Shown: in pieces, positions 7,198 to 13,169 of the stretch
How the letters are laid out: each line of letters opens with the position of its first letter
Numbering within the stretch: position 1 is the stretch's first letter
Notes under the pieces: generated by a model
Databases searched by the model: none
What the model was told of the DNA's origin: nothing
Seen by the model: the letters and a program-made list of their open reading frames with translations, nothing else
Origin: an uncultured Clostridia bacterium
GTDB taxonomy: Bacteria > Bacillota > Clostridia > Christensenellales > UBA1242
Reading direction: 5' to 3'
Assembly (NCBI GenBank): GCA_944376785.1
Contig: CALWDV010000009.1
Span: forward strand, 1-22,362
DNA: 22,362 bases
Translations under genes and position numbers: made by a program

Positions 7198-8073
7198 AAC
7201 TCCTTCTAAGTTAAATGGTGGAATATAACTTTCATCGGCACTATCTAAACTTTGCATAAATCCATTTTTTAACCCAATTTTTTGAAAATAATTTAACACT
7301 AACTTATATTCAATTGGTTTTAATTTTCTGTTAATTTCTTCAAAATTTTTTGCATTGTAGCAAGGAGTGTATTGTCCCATAATGCTAACCAAAGCATTTT
7401 CACCCAAATTATTTTTTATCCAATTTAACACTTCAAAACTATCTTTATAGTTGTTTGGCAAAACCAAATGCCTAATAATAACACCTTTTTTTAATAGTCC
7501 ATTTTCATAAATGTTTTTTGGTTGCTGTTTAACCATTTCTAAAATTGCTTTTGTTGCAACTTCAAAATAATTTTCGGCACTAGAATATTTTTTTGATAAT
7601 TCTTTTGAATAATATTTTAAATCTGTTAGGTAAACATCTACCCACCCTTCAAGCATTTTAATTTCTTCTACACTATCATATCCACTTGTGTTATAAACTA
7701 TTGGAACTTTTGGTTTATAAATTTTTAATGCCTCAATAATTTGTGTAACATAATGGCTTGGCGTTACCAAATTAATGTTGTTTGCGCCTTTATTTTCAAG
7801 TTCTTTAAAAATTTCTGCCAAACGTTCAACTGAAATTTCTTTACCAAATGCTTGTTTGGAAATTTCATAATTTTGGCAATATACACATTTTAAATTGCAA
7901 CCAGAAAAAAATATGGTCCCACTGCCACTTTCACCAGAAATTATTGGTTCTTCCCAAAAATGCAAACCAGCACGTGCAATTTTAACCGTGTTTGATACGC
8001 CACAAAATCCAACGTTTTTATTTCTGTTAATATTACATTTTCTTGGGCACAAATTACAAATTTCACTTTCCAT
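7195..8073 (-). CDS. PflX-type radical SAM protein (pyruvate formate-lyase activating enzyme-like)
   Basis: The 292-residue product has the radical SAM cluster motif C-x3-C-x2-C at residues 59, 63 and 66 (CNLKCVYC), which binds the [4Fe-4S] cluster that cleaves S-adenosylmethionine. A second Cys set precedes it (C6, C9, C13 and C24, from CNLCPRKC and GFCG), as in the COG1313 family called PflX. Also visible are SGESGSGTIFFSGCN, INLVTPSHYVTQI, VYNTSGYDS, DVYLTDLKYY and VIIRHLVLP, all typical of that family. True substrates of PflX proteins are not established; the glycyl-radical-activase link is by similarity only. No glycyl radical enzyme is adjacent. The start is supported by the conserved amino-terminal cysteines rather than by a ribosome binding site, which is not evident upstream. 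It appears monocistronic. Confidence 0.88.
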   Translation of the reverse strand: MESEICNLCPRKCNINRNKNVGFCGVSNTVKIARAGLHFWEEPIISGESGSGTIFFSGCNLKCVYCQNYEISKQAFGKEISVERLAEIFKELENKGANNINLVTPSHYVTQIIEALKIYKPKVPIVYNTSGYDSVEEIKMLEGWVDVYLTDLKYYSKELSKKYSSAENYFEVATKAILEMVKQQPKNIYENGLLKKGVIIRHLVLPNNYKDSFEVLNWIKNNLGENALVSIMGQYTPCYNAKNFEEINRKLKPIEYKLVLNYFQKIGLKNGFMQSLDSADESYIPPFNLEGV

Positions 8074-8150
8074 AATAATGTTTAAAACCTTATTTTAATT
8101 AACTTCAACTTTAATAAAAGTATAATATTAATTATAAAAATTTAAAAACA

Positions 8151-8187
8151 AAAAAACAACTAAACCATTTTGTATAAGTTGTTTTTT
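8151..8187 (-). terminator. Terminator of the 8193-8729 gene
   Basis: An A-run plus CAACT (8157-8161) pairs with AGTTG (8177-8181) plus a T-run. The minus-strand reading gives a hairpin followed by a T-run. Confidence 0.65.
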
Positions 8188-8192
8188 TTATT

Positions 8193-8729
8193 TTACTCAA
8201 TAAATTTGCAATAAATGTTAATAACACTTGCACTTAAAACTGAAACTAAACTTATTATAATTGAAAAATGAACAGCATAGTTGTTTATTGTTACATCACC
8301 CTTTGTAACGGCAAGTTTTCCTACAAGAAAAATAATACAAATAAACAAAGCAACCCAAACTGCAAAGAAACCACCAACTGAAAAAATATTATTTAATTTT
8401 TCATAATATGTTGAAAGCAGTGTTAACAAAAACATAACACAAGAATAAACAAAACAAATTGGACCAACAATGGCAATAAAATATGCCACCATTTTTGTGC
8501 TTTCCATTTCAAGCAGTGATTTTGTTGCTAAAATTTTAGTGTTCACTTCGTCACTAATTAACGCTTTTGTAAAATCCCAACCACTAAAATATGTTTTTGA
8601 TAAACTATATGGTTCGGTGTGCACAATAAAGGGTATGAAATATGCAATGGCACTAATCAAAATTAAAACAGCCGAAACATATAACAACAATCTTTTAATA
8701 TTAATTTTTTTATTTACTTGTTTTTCCAA
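8193..8729 (-). CDS. Unrecognised four-helix membrane protein, TTG start
   Basis: From the TTG at 8729 the product is 178 residues long, opening MEKQVNKKINIKRLLLYVS. Four hydrophobic segments are clear: LLLYVSAVLILISAIAYFIPFIV; MVAYFIAIVGPICFVYSCV; a GGFFAVWVALFICIIFLVG stretch; and a final FSIIISLVSVLSASVINIY. A polar loop containing TYFSGWDFTKALISD lies between the first two. The start was chosen because GGTAGG (8736-8741) sits 6 nt before this TTG. A TTG further upstream (8765) would overlap an extended -10 promoter element and has no ribosome binding site. I do not recognise the family. The gap from the dinB cluster is 58 bp and contains its own -10, so independent expression is likely. 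Confidence 0.75.
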   Translation of the reverse strand: MEKQVNKKINIKRLLLYVSAVLILISAIAYFIPFIVHTEPYSLSKTYFSGWDFTKALISDEVNTKILATKSLLEMESTKMVAYFIAIVGPICFVYSCVMFLLTLLSTYYEKLNNIFSVGGFFAVWVALFICIIFLVGKLAVTKGDVTINNYAVHFSIIISLVSVLSASVINIYCKFIE

Positions 8730-8735
8730 TCTTAA

Positions 8736-8756
8736 CCTACCTTTTTTAGTATAACA
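8736..8756 (-). promoter_or_regulatory. Extended -10 and ribosome binding site that fix the TTG start
   Basis: The minus strand reads TGTTATACT (8748-8756), an extended -10. GGTAGG (8736-8741) follows it and then the TTG at 8729. Transcription would begin near 8741-8743, giving a very short leader. No good -35 is apparent. Confidence 0.55.
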
Positions 8757-8787
8757 AATAAACAAATTAAGTTAGAAATATATTTAA

Positions 8788-9027
8788 CTAATTTTTTAAT
8801 TCTACAAACCATTTTTCTGTTTCTTTTTCAAAAAACAAAAAAGTTTTGTTTGAACCAATTTTAATTGTGAACCTTTCGCCAATTCCACCAACTTTTAAAC
8901 TTGCAGAATTTTTTCTTTCTAAAACACAATCAATATTATAGCCCACATCATCTAAATATATTTTTTTAGGAATTTTATTTCCATCTTCATTATATTCAAC
9001 AACAACAGAAACATACTTTTTTGTCAT
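8788..9027 (-). CDS. Small beta-rich protein co-transcribed with dinB
   Basis: From the ATG at 9027 the product is 79 residues long (MTKKYVSVVVEYNEDGNKIP...). An ATG at 9054 would add nine residues but lacks a ribosome binding site; GTGGG precedes the ATG at 9027. The sequence alternates strand-like stretches and ends KTFLFFEKETEKWFVELKN, suggesting a small beta-barrel. It lies 45 nt after dinB on the same strand with no terminator between them, so it should share the LexA-controlled transcript. Small proteins of comparable shape, ending in a WF/WY motif (the DUF6504 type), are found next to Y-family polymerases in other bacteria. I recall this as a resemblance only and cannot confirm homology. 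Confidence 0.7.
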   Translation of the reverse strand: MTKKYVSVVVEYNEDGNKIPKKIYLDDVGYNIDCVLERKNSASLKVGGIGERFTIKIGSNKTFLFFEKETEKWFVELKN

Positions 9028-9072
9028 AAACCCACAACTTAATGTTGAAAACATTGTTAATGTTGTGCAAAA

Positions 9073-10314
9073 CTACAATTTAAAAAAACTTAGTGGATGA
9101 ATTGAATGAACCACATTTTCTGGGTTTAATTCTTTTAAATCCTTAGATGCACACACACTTCCACGTTTAATAATGTTATATCCAAAACGCCCACGAAGTG
9201 CATCAACAACCATTTCAAACTTTTCCTTTTTTTGCATAGTTTGTTCATTATTAAATAAATTATACTGCACAGGTTTTTCACCTAGTCCAGTTACTCTAAC
9301 ACCAACTGCACGAATGGTTTTTTGCCAATTATGATTAAAAAGTTTATAACACTCACCAGATATAACACTTGCCAAGTTTGTTGGATATTCAATTTTATGC
9401 ATTGTTTCAAATGTTTTTAAATCGTTTGTTTTAATGCTTAAACAAACTGTGTTGCACCACAAGTTTTTATCTCTTAAACGACGTGCCACACTTTCGGCTA
9501 ATATGCTAATTATTGCCCTTACTTCATCATTTGTTTTTAAGTCACGTGGGCAGGTTGTTGAATTTCCTATTGACTTAATTTGTTCTTTCTCGTTATAAAT
9601 TTTTACAGCACTAACATCTTCGCCATTAGCAAAAGTGTGCAACGTTTCTCCATTTTTACCAAACATAGATTTTAAAATGTTAAGTGGTGTTTGAGCTAAT
9701 TGCCCAATAGTAAAAATTCCTGCTTTGTTTAATTTTTGATTTGTTGCCCTTCCAACATATAACAAATCGGCAACAGGAAGATTCCACACAAGATTTTTAT
9801 AGTTTTGTTTAGTTATCATTGTTGTTGCATTAGGTTTTTTTAAATCACTGCCAAGCTTTGCAAAAATTTTATTATAACTAACGCCAATGCTAACTGTTAA
9901 CCCAAACTCACTAATAACTCTTTTTCTAATTTTTTCTGCTAGTTTAAAAGCACCTTCAAAATCTTTCACACAATCGCTAACATCAAGCCATGCCTCATCA
10001 ATGCCAAAACTTTCCACCCTGTTTGTGTATTCTCTATACATTTGTTTAACTAATTTAGACACATAGTAATATCTTTCAAAATTTGCAGTAACACAAACAA
10101 GTTTTTCATTACACTTTTGTTTTGCTTCCCACACAGTGTCGCCAGTTTTTATGCCATAACTTTTTGCAATATAATTTTTTGCTAAAACAATGCCATGGCG
10201 TTTGTCGGCATCACCAACAACAGCAACTGCCTTGTTTCTTATTGATGGATTATATAAACACTCAACACTTGCATAAAAGTTATTCAAATCAGAATGTAAA
10301 ATAAATCTTGACAT
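9073..10314 (-). CDS. dinB: Y-family DNA polymerase IV (translesion synthesis)
   Basis: The 413-residue product copies damaged templates at low fidelity. The palm begins with HSDLNNFYASVE, giving metal-binding D9 and the likely steric-gate Y14. The catalytic pair is D106-E107 in SFGIDEAWLDVSD. A helix-hairpin-helix region follows (LPVADLLYVGRATNQKLNKA, then GIFTIGQLA), then the little finger (KSIGNSTTCPRDL). QYNLF at about 350-354 matches the Q-x-x-L-F sliding-clamp binding motif. A conserved-looking tail (DALRGRFGYNIIKRGS) ends the protein. The longer ORF from 10362 is an artefact. The ATG at 10314 has AGGGTGAT at good spacing and gives the family's usual first residues. The promoter carries a LexA box, so SOS induction is expected. 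A small gene follows in the same transcript. Confidence 0.95.
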   Translation of the reverse strand: MSRFILHSDLNNFYASVECLYNPSIRNKAVAVVGDADKRHGIVLAKNYIAKSYGIKTGDTVWEAKQKCNEKLVCVTANFERYYYVSKLVKQMYREYTNRVESFGIDEAWLDVSDCVKDFEGAFKLAEKIRKRVISEFGLTVSIGVSYNKIFAKLGSDLKKPNATTMITKQNYKNLVWNLPVADLLYVGRATNQKLNKAGIFTIGQLAQTPLNILKSMFGKNGETLHTFANGEDVSAVKIYNEKEQIKSIGNSTTCPRDLKTNDEVRAIISILAESVARRLRDKNLWCNTVCLSIKTNDLKTFETMHKIEYPTNLASVISGECYKLFNHNWQKTIRAVGVRVTGLGEKPVQYNLFNNEQTMQKKEKFEMVVDALRGRFGYNIIKRGSVCASKDLKELNPENVVHSIHPLSFFKL

Positions 10315-10334
10315 AACTATCACCCTATCTTTAT

Positions 10335-10352
10335 ATAGAACATTTGTTCTAT
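10335..10352. promoter_or_regulatory. LexA (SOS) box in front of dinB
   Basis: ATAGAACATTTGTTCTAT has perfect 7-base arms around four central bases. The GAAC-N4-GTTC core is the LexA box of Bacillus-type bacteria. It overlaps the last two bases of the -10 element and the predicted start site, where bound LexA would block transcription. Confidence 0.88.
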
Positions 10353-10379
10353 TATAAACCAATTCTTATTTTTTGTAAA
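10351..10379 (-). promoter_or_regulatory. dinB promoter
   Basis: On the minus strand, TTTACA (10374-10379) and TATAAT (10351-10356) are separated by 17 bp. The start would fall near 10344, inside the LexA box. Confidence 0.8.
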
Positions 10380-10461
10380 TATATTTATTAATAGTTAGAG
10401 TGTGCTAGTTAATGTTTGTTCATTTTAAATAAAACACTTTTAAAATAATTTTTTAAACAAA

Positions 10462-10493
10462 AAAAATAAAAGACCTTTGCATGGTCTTTTATT
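10462..10493 (-). terminator. Terminator of the serS-kinase operon
   Basis: AATAAAAGACC (10465-10475) pairs with GGTCTTTTATT (10483-10493) around a 7-nt loop, with a T-run after it on the minus strand. The TAA stop of the kinase gene lies inside the 5' arm. Confidence 0.85.
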
Positions 10494-11421
10494 TTTCTTT
10501 AACTTCTGGTTTGTCAATAAATTCCCACATTAAAGAAGTGTCGGGAAGTAGGGCTTTATCTAAACTGTCGCTTTCATCAAATATTGGCAAGAAGTTTAAT
10601 TCTTGAACAATATTTCTGTTTTTCATAACAATTTCAAAAAATTCTCTTTTATACACAGCCAGTTCAAATTCATGAGTTGTGTTTATAAAGAAATCCACAT
10701 CATTTTTATATGGTGAAATGTAAGTATCTTCTGCATCACAAACATTCTTCCAAGTTTTCATTGTGTCTTCTGGTGTTTGATTACGACGTTTAACGTCTCT
10801 AATCATACGTCTAATTAAACGTAGTTGTCGTGTTCCAATTTTTGCAATTTCGCTTTGTTTGAAACCTTTTAATGTACTAACATAAACTTTAAAACAGGTG
10901 GCATCACCCAAACGTTTAATAAGTTCTGGATTTAAAACATGCAAACCTTCAAAAATAATAATTGTGTCTTTATCGTGTTTTAAATCATATTCGTTTGCAA
11001 TGTTTTTACCAATTAAAAAATCGTATCTAGGAAAACCTGCTCTTCCATTTTTAAACAGATTAGAAAAACATTCTTCCATTAAATCAAAATTAATTGCTCC
11101 AAGGCCATCATAATCTTTCATACCATTTGGCAAAAGTGGAGTTTTATCTCTATCAACAAAGAAATCGTCCATACTAATAATGATTGCTTTCTTTCTTTTA
11201 TTTTCAAAAATTTGTTTAAGCAAATGTGCAGTTGTGGTTTTTCCTGCACAACTAGGTCCTGCAAGCAAAACCACTTTTTGTTTTCCCTTCATTTTAACAA
11301 CTTTTTGAGCCATTCTAAAAAGTTGCCCACGATATGAACTTTCTGCATCAAGCATAACTTTTATTTCGTTTTCTTTTAATTTTTTGTTTACATCATGAAT
11401 ATCAATAAAATCTCTAATCAT
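10489..11421 (-). CDS. Uridine-kinase-like nucleoside kinase, short form without TGS domain
   Basis: From the ATG at 11421 the product has 310 residues and opens MIRDFIDIHDVNKKLKENEI. A longer ORF to 11520 would overlap serS by 83 bp and lacks a site. The chosen start lies 16 nt after the serS stop. The Walker A loop is GPSCAGKT (about 55-62). Then come IISMDDFFVDRDKTPLLPNG, the catalytic and substrate region of the uridine kinase/phosphoribulokinase fold, and FPRYDFLIGKN, IIIFEGLHVLNP, TRQLRLIRRMIRDVKRRNQT and the tail LPDTSLMWEFI. The whole chain matches the carboxy-terminal kinase half of the larger (about 550-residue) clostridial nucleoside kinases, whose amino-terminal half carries TGS and tRNA-synthetase-like domains. 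That half is missing here. Phosphorylation of uridine or cytidine is likely but not certain. It is co-transcribed with serS. Confidence 0.82.
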   Translation of the reverse strand: MIRDFIDIHDVNKKLKENEIKVMLDAESSYRGQLFRMAQKVVKMKGKQKVVLLAGPSCAGKTTTAHLLKQIFENKRKKAIIISMDDFFVDRDKTPLLPNGMKDYDGLGAINFDLMEECFSNLFKNGRAGFPRYDFLIGKNIANEYDLKHDKDTIIIFEGLHVLNPELIKRLGDATCFKVYVSTLKGFKQSEIAKIGTRQLRLIRRMIRDVKRRNQTPEDTMKTWKNVCDAEDTYISPYKNDVDFFINTTHEFELAVYKREFFEIVMKNRNIVQELNFLPIFDESDSLDKALLPDTSLMWEFIDKPEVKEK

Positions 11422-11437
11422 TTGAGCACCATTCTTT

Positions 11438-12727
11438 TTATTTTTGTTTAACCTCAATTTTTGTTTTTCCTCCCATATATGGTTGAAGTGCTTTTGGAAT
11501 GTTAACACTTCCATCTGCATTTAAGTTGTTTTCTAAAAAGGCAATTAATGCACGAGTTGAAGCTAGAACTGTATTATTTAGTGTGTGTAAATAATAGTTA
11601 CCCTTTTCACCTTTTGCTCTAATTCCTAAACGTCTTGCTTGTGCATCACCCAAGGTTGAACAAGAACCAACTTCAAAATATTTTTGTTGACGTGGGCTCC
11701 AAGCTTCAACATCACAACTTTTAACTTTTAAATCTGCCAAATCTCCACTGCAACATTCAAGTGTTCTAACAGGAATGTTTAAGTTACGGAAAATATCAAC
11801 AGTGTAAGCCCACATTTTGTTATACCAATCCATACTTTCTTCTGGCTTACAAATAACAATCATTTCTTGTTTTTCAAATTGATGAACTCTGTAAATACCT
11901 CTTTCTTCAATGCCATGAGCACCAACTTCTTTTCTAAAACAAGGGCTATATGAAGTCATAGTTATTGGCAAATCACTTTCCTTAATTATTTGGTCTTTAA
12001 ACTTGCCAATCATACTATGTTCGCTGGTTCCAATTAAGAACAAATCTTCGCCCTCAATTTTATACATCATTGCATCCATTTCTGCAAAACTCATAACACC
12101 ATTAACAACATCTGCTCTAATCATAAATGGTGGAATACAATAAGTAAAACCTTGATTAATCATATAGTCACGGGCATAACTAATCATTGCACTAACCAAT
12201 CTTGCAGGGTCGCCCATTAAATAGTAAAAACCATTTCCACTTGTTCTTCCTGCACTTTCTTTGTCAAGCCCACCAAGTTTTTCTAAAATGTCGGCATGAT
12301 ATGGAATTTCAAAGTTTGGAACAACCGGTTCGCCAAATTTTTCGATTTCAACATTTTCGCTGTCATCTTTTCCAATAGGAACTGTGCTATCAATAATGTT
12401 AGGAATTGTCATCATTATTGTTTTAATTTGTTTTGTTAACTCATCTTCTTCTTTTTCAATTTCAACAATTCTTTCGTTGTTTTTAACAACTTGTTTTTTA
12501 ATTTCGTTTGCTTCGTCAATTTTCTTTTCTTTCATAAGCAAACCAATTTGACCACTTAATTTGTTTCTACTTGCTCTAAGGTCGTCCCCTTCTTTTTTTA
12601 ATGCTCTGTTTTTATTATCTAATTCTAAAACTTTATCAACCAATTCAAGTTTATTATTTTGAAATTTCTTTTTTATGTTTTCTTTAACCAATTCAGGATT
12701 GGTTCTAATTAAATTAATATCAATCAT
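11438..12727 (-). CDS. serS: Seryl-tRNA synthetase
   Basis: The 429-residue class II enzyme charges tRNA-Ser with serine. Residues 1-110 form the two-helix coiled-coil arm that grips the long variable arm of the tRNA. The catalytic domain shows GTSEHSMIGKF (the TSE serine pocket, about 233-243), motif 2 (FRKEVGAHGIEERGIYRVHQ, about 264-283), CSTLGDAQARRLGIR (about 356-370) and motif 3 (NNTVLASTRALIAFLENN, about 384-401). The motif 2 region and GTSEH are closer, by my reading, to the version common in archaea than to the usual bacterial PTSEVPLTN / FRSEAGSAGRDTRG form. The start has AGGAGAT at good spacing. A leader of about 145 nt with a small ORF and hairpins precedes it. A kinase-like gene follows after 16 nt. 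Confidence 0.95.
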   Translation of the reverse strand: MIDINLIRTNPELVKENIKKKFQNNKLELVDKVLELDNKNRALKKEGDDLRASRNKLSGQIGLLMKEKKIDEANEIKKQVVKNNERIVEIEKEEDELTKQIKTIMMTIPNIIDSTVPIGKDDSENVEIEKFGEPVVPNFEIPYHADILEKLGGLDKESAGRTSGNGFYYLMGDPARLVSAMISYARDYMINQGFTYCIPPFMIRADVVNGVMSFAEMDAMMYKIEGEDLFLIGTSEHSMIGKFKDQIIKESDLPITMTSYSPCFRKEVGAHGIEERGIYRVHQFEKQEMIVICKPEESMDWYNKMWAYTVDIFRNLNIPVRTLECCSGDLADLKVKSCDVEAWSPRQQKYFEVGSCSTLGDAQARRLGIRAKGEKGNYYLHTLNNTVLASTRALIAFLENNLNADGSVNIPKALQPYMGGKTKIEVKQK

Positions 12728-12764
12728 TTTTATCTCCTAATTTTAATATTGCGTGTAAATATAT

Positions 12765-12818
12765 AATGGTTTAATTAACCAAAAAAACAATTATCCCTTA
12801 CGGGAAATATTAACCATT
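12765..12818 (-). promoter_or_regulatory. Terminator-like and competing stems in the serS leader
   Basis: On the minus strand, the end of the leader ORF forms TCCC-GTAA-GGGA (12794-12805, a GNRA-type loop). An ATT/AAT extension around one bulged T lengthens the stem, and TTG then seven T follow (12781-12790). This has the shape of an intrinsic terminator. Flanking it, AATGGTTAAT (12809-12818) can pair with ATTAAACCATT (12765-12775) with one bulged base. The latter can instead fold locally as GGTT-aattaA-ACC (12768-12780). The choice between structures could control read-through into serS. The pairing is seen; the regulation is inferred. No T-box sequence motif was found. Confidence 0.5.
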
Positions 12819-12847
12819 TTGAATTTAAAACTGATTTTGATAAACAT
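12791..12847 (-). CDS. Putative 18-residue leader peptide upstream of serS
   Basis: MFIKISFKFKMVNISRKG is encoded between ATG (12845-12847) and TAA (12791-12793). AGGTG (12856-12860) sits 8 nt upstream, and a promoter at 12879-12907 would start the transcript about 25 nt before the ATG. The last codons (ATT TCC CGT AAG GGA TAA) form the terminator-like hairpin itself. It has two serine codons, AGT at 6 and TCC at 15. TCC looks uncommon in this A/T-rich genome and is placed in the 5' arm of the hairpin. A ribosome waiting there for Ser-tRNA would keep the hairpin open. That fits feedback on serS but is inference; the ORF is short enough to be chance. Confidence 0.45.
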   Translation of the reverse strand: MFIKISFKFKMVNISRKG

Positions 12848-12878
12848 TTTAATTTCACCTTTTTTATTCACTAATAAA

Positions 12879-12907
12879 AGTATAACCCAATAACTTTAAA
12901 ATTACAA
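12879..12907 (-). promoter_or_regulatory. Promoter of the serS operon
   Basis: On the minus strand, TTGTAA (12902-12907) and TATACT (12879-12884) are separated by 17 bp. The predicted start near 12872 gives a leader of about 145 nt. Confidence 0.7.
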
Positions 12908-13022
12908 CTTAAAAACAAATTACAAACAATTTTTTTGTTAATTTTTTCCACAATTTAAAAATAAACAATTTTAGAAATTTAATTATTTTAATAAAAATTT
13001 TTAACTTTTAAAAATACCAAAT

Positions 13023-13066
13023 AAAACATAAAAACGCCAACCAATAAGTTGACGTTTTTATGTTTT
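13023..13066. terminator. Very long terminator hairpin after the sigma/anti-sigma operon
   Basis: The arm 13023-13041 (AAAACATAAAAACG then CCAAC) pairs with 13048-13066. This gives 18 pairs broken by one C-A mismatch, with a 6-nt loop. The outer pairs are A/T runs, so it can act in either direction. In the minus direction it ends the transcript coming from the anti-sigma gene, upstream of the serS promoter. Confidence 0.8.
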
Positions 13067-13068
13067 TG

Positions 13069-13136
13069 GCTAAAAGGGATTTATGGATGCAAGGATTTTA
13101 ATCTTGCAACACTAATATAACAAACCACCTTTTAAC
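13069..13136 (-). other. Folded element between the anti-sigma gene and its terminator
   Basis: Two nested inverted repeats are seen. The outer stem is TAAAAGG (13071-13077) with CCTTTTA (13128-13134), plus a further G-C pair beyond one mismatch. The inner hairpin is TGCAAG (13088-13093) with CTTGCA (13103-13108), which can extend as GAT/ATC around TTTA. On the minus strand this block is followed directly by the terminator hairpin. It could be a 3'-UTR-derived small RNA or a chance fold. It is about tRNA size but lacks a D-arm, a T-arm and the T-loop motif, so I do not call it a tRNA. The remainder of the 12728-13169 gap is A/T-rich without further structure. Confidence 0.35.
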
Positions 13137-13169
13137 TTTATTTGAAAAATTTAAAAGTTTTTTATTTTT

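Noticed and set aside
10315..10362. Extension of dinB to an upstream start
   Set aside because: It would read through the promoter -10 and the LexA box. The 10314 start has a good site and the family's amino terminus.
11422..11520. Extension of the kinase gene into serS
   Set aside because: It would overlap serS by 83 bp with no ribosome binding site. The ATG at 11421 gives the usual operon spacing.
12728..12880. T-box riboswitch before serS
   Set aside because: The conserved T-box sequence (TGGNACCGCG-like) and a specifier-loop arrangement are not visible, and the leader is too short.
13084..13116. Plus-strand 10-codon ORF (ATGGATGCAAGG...) with AGGGA upstream
   Set aside because: No plus-strand gene follows for over 2 kb. 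The ORF overlaps the folded element and is short enough to be chance.
13069..13136. tRNA-like block: outer 7-bp stem with a CCA-like end on the minus strand, and a 5-7-5 hairpin on the plus strand that would show a TTT anticodon
   Set aside because: There is no D-arm, no T-arm and no TTCRA loop on either strand, and the spacing between the parts is wrong for a tRNA. Kept only as a folded element.
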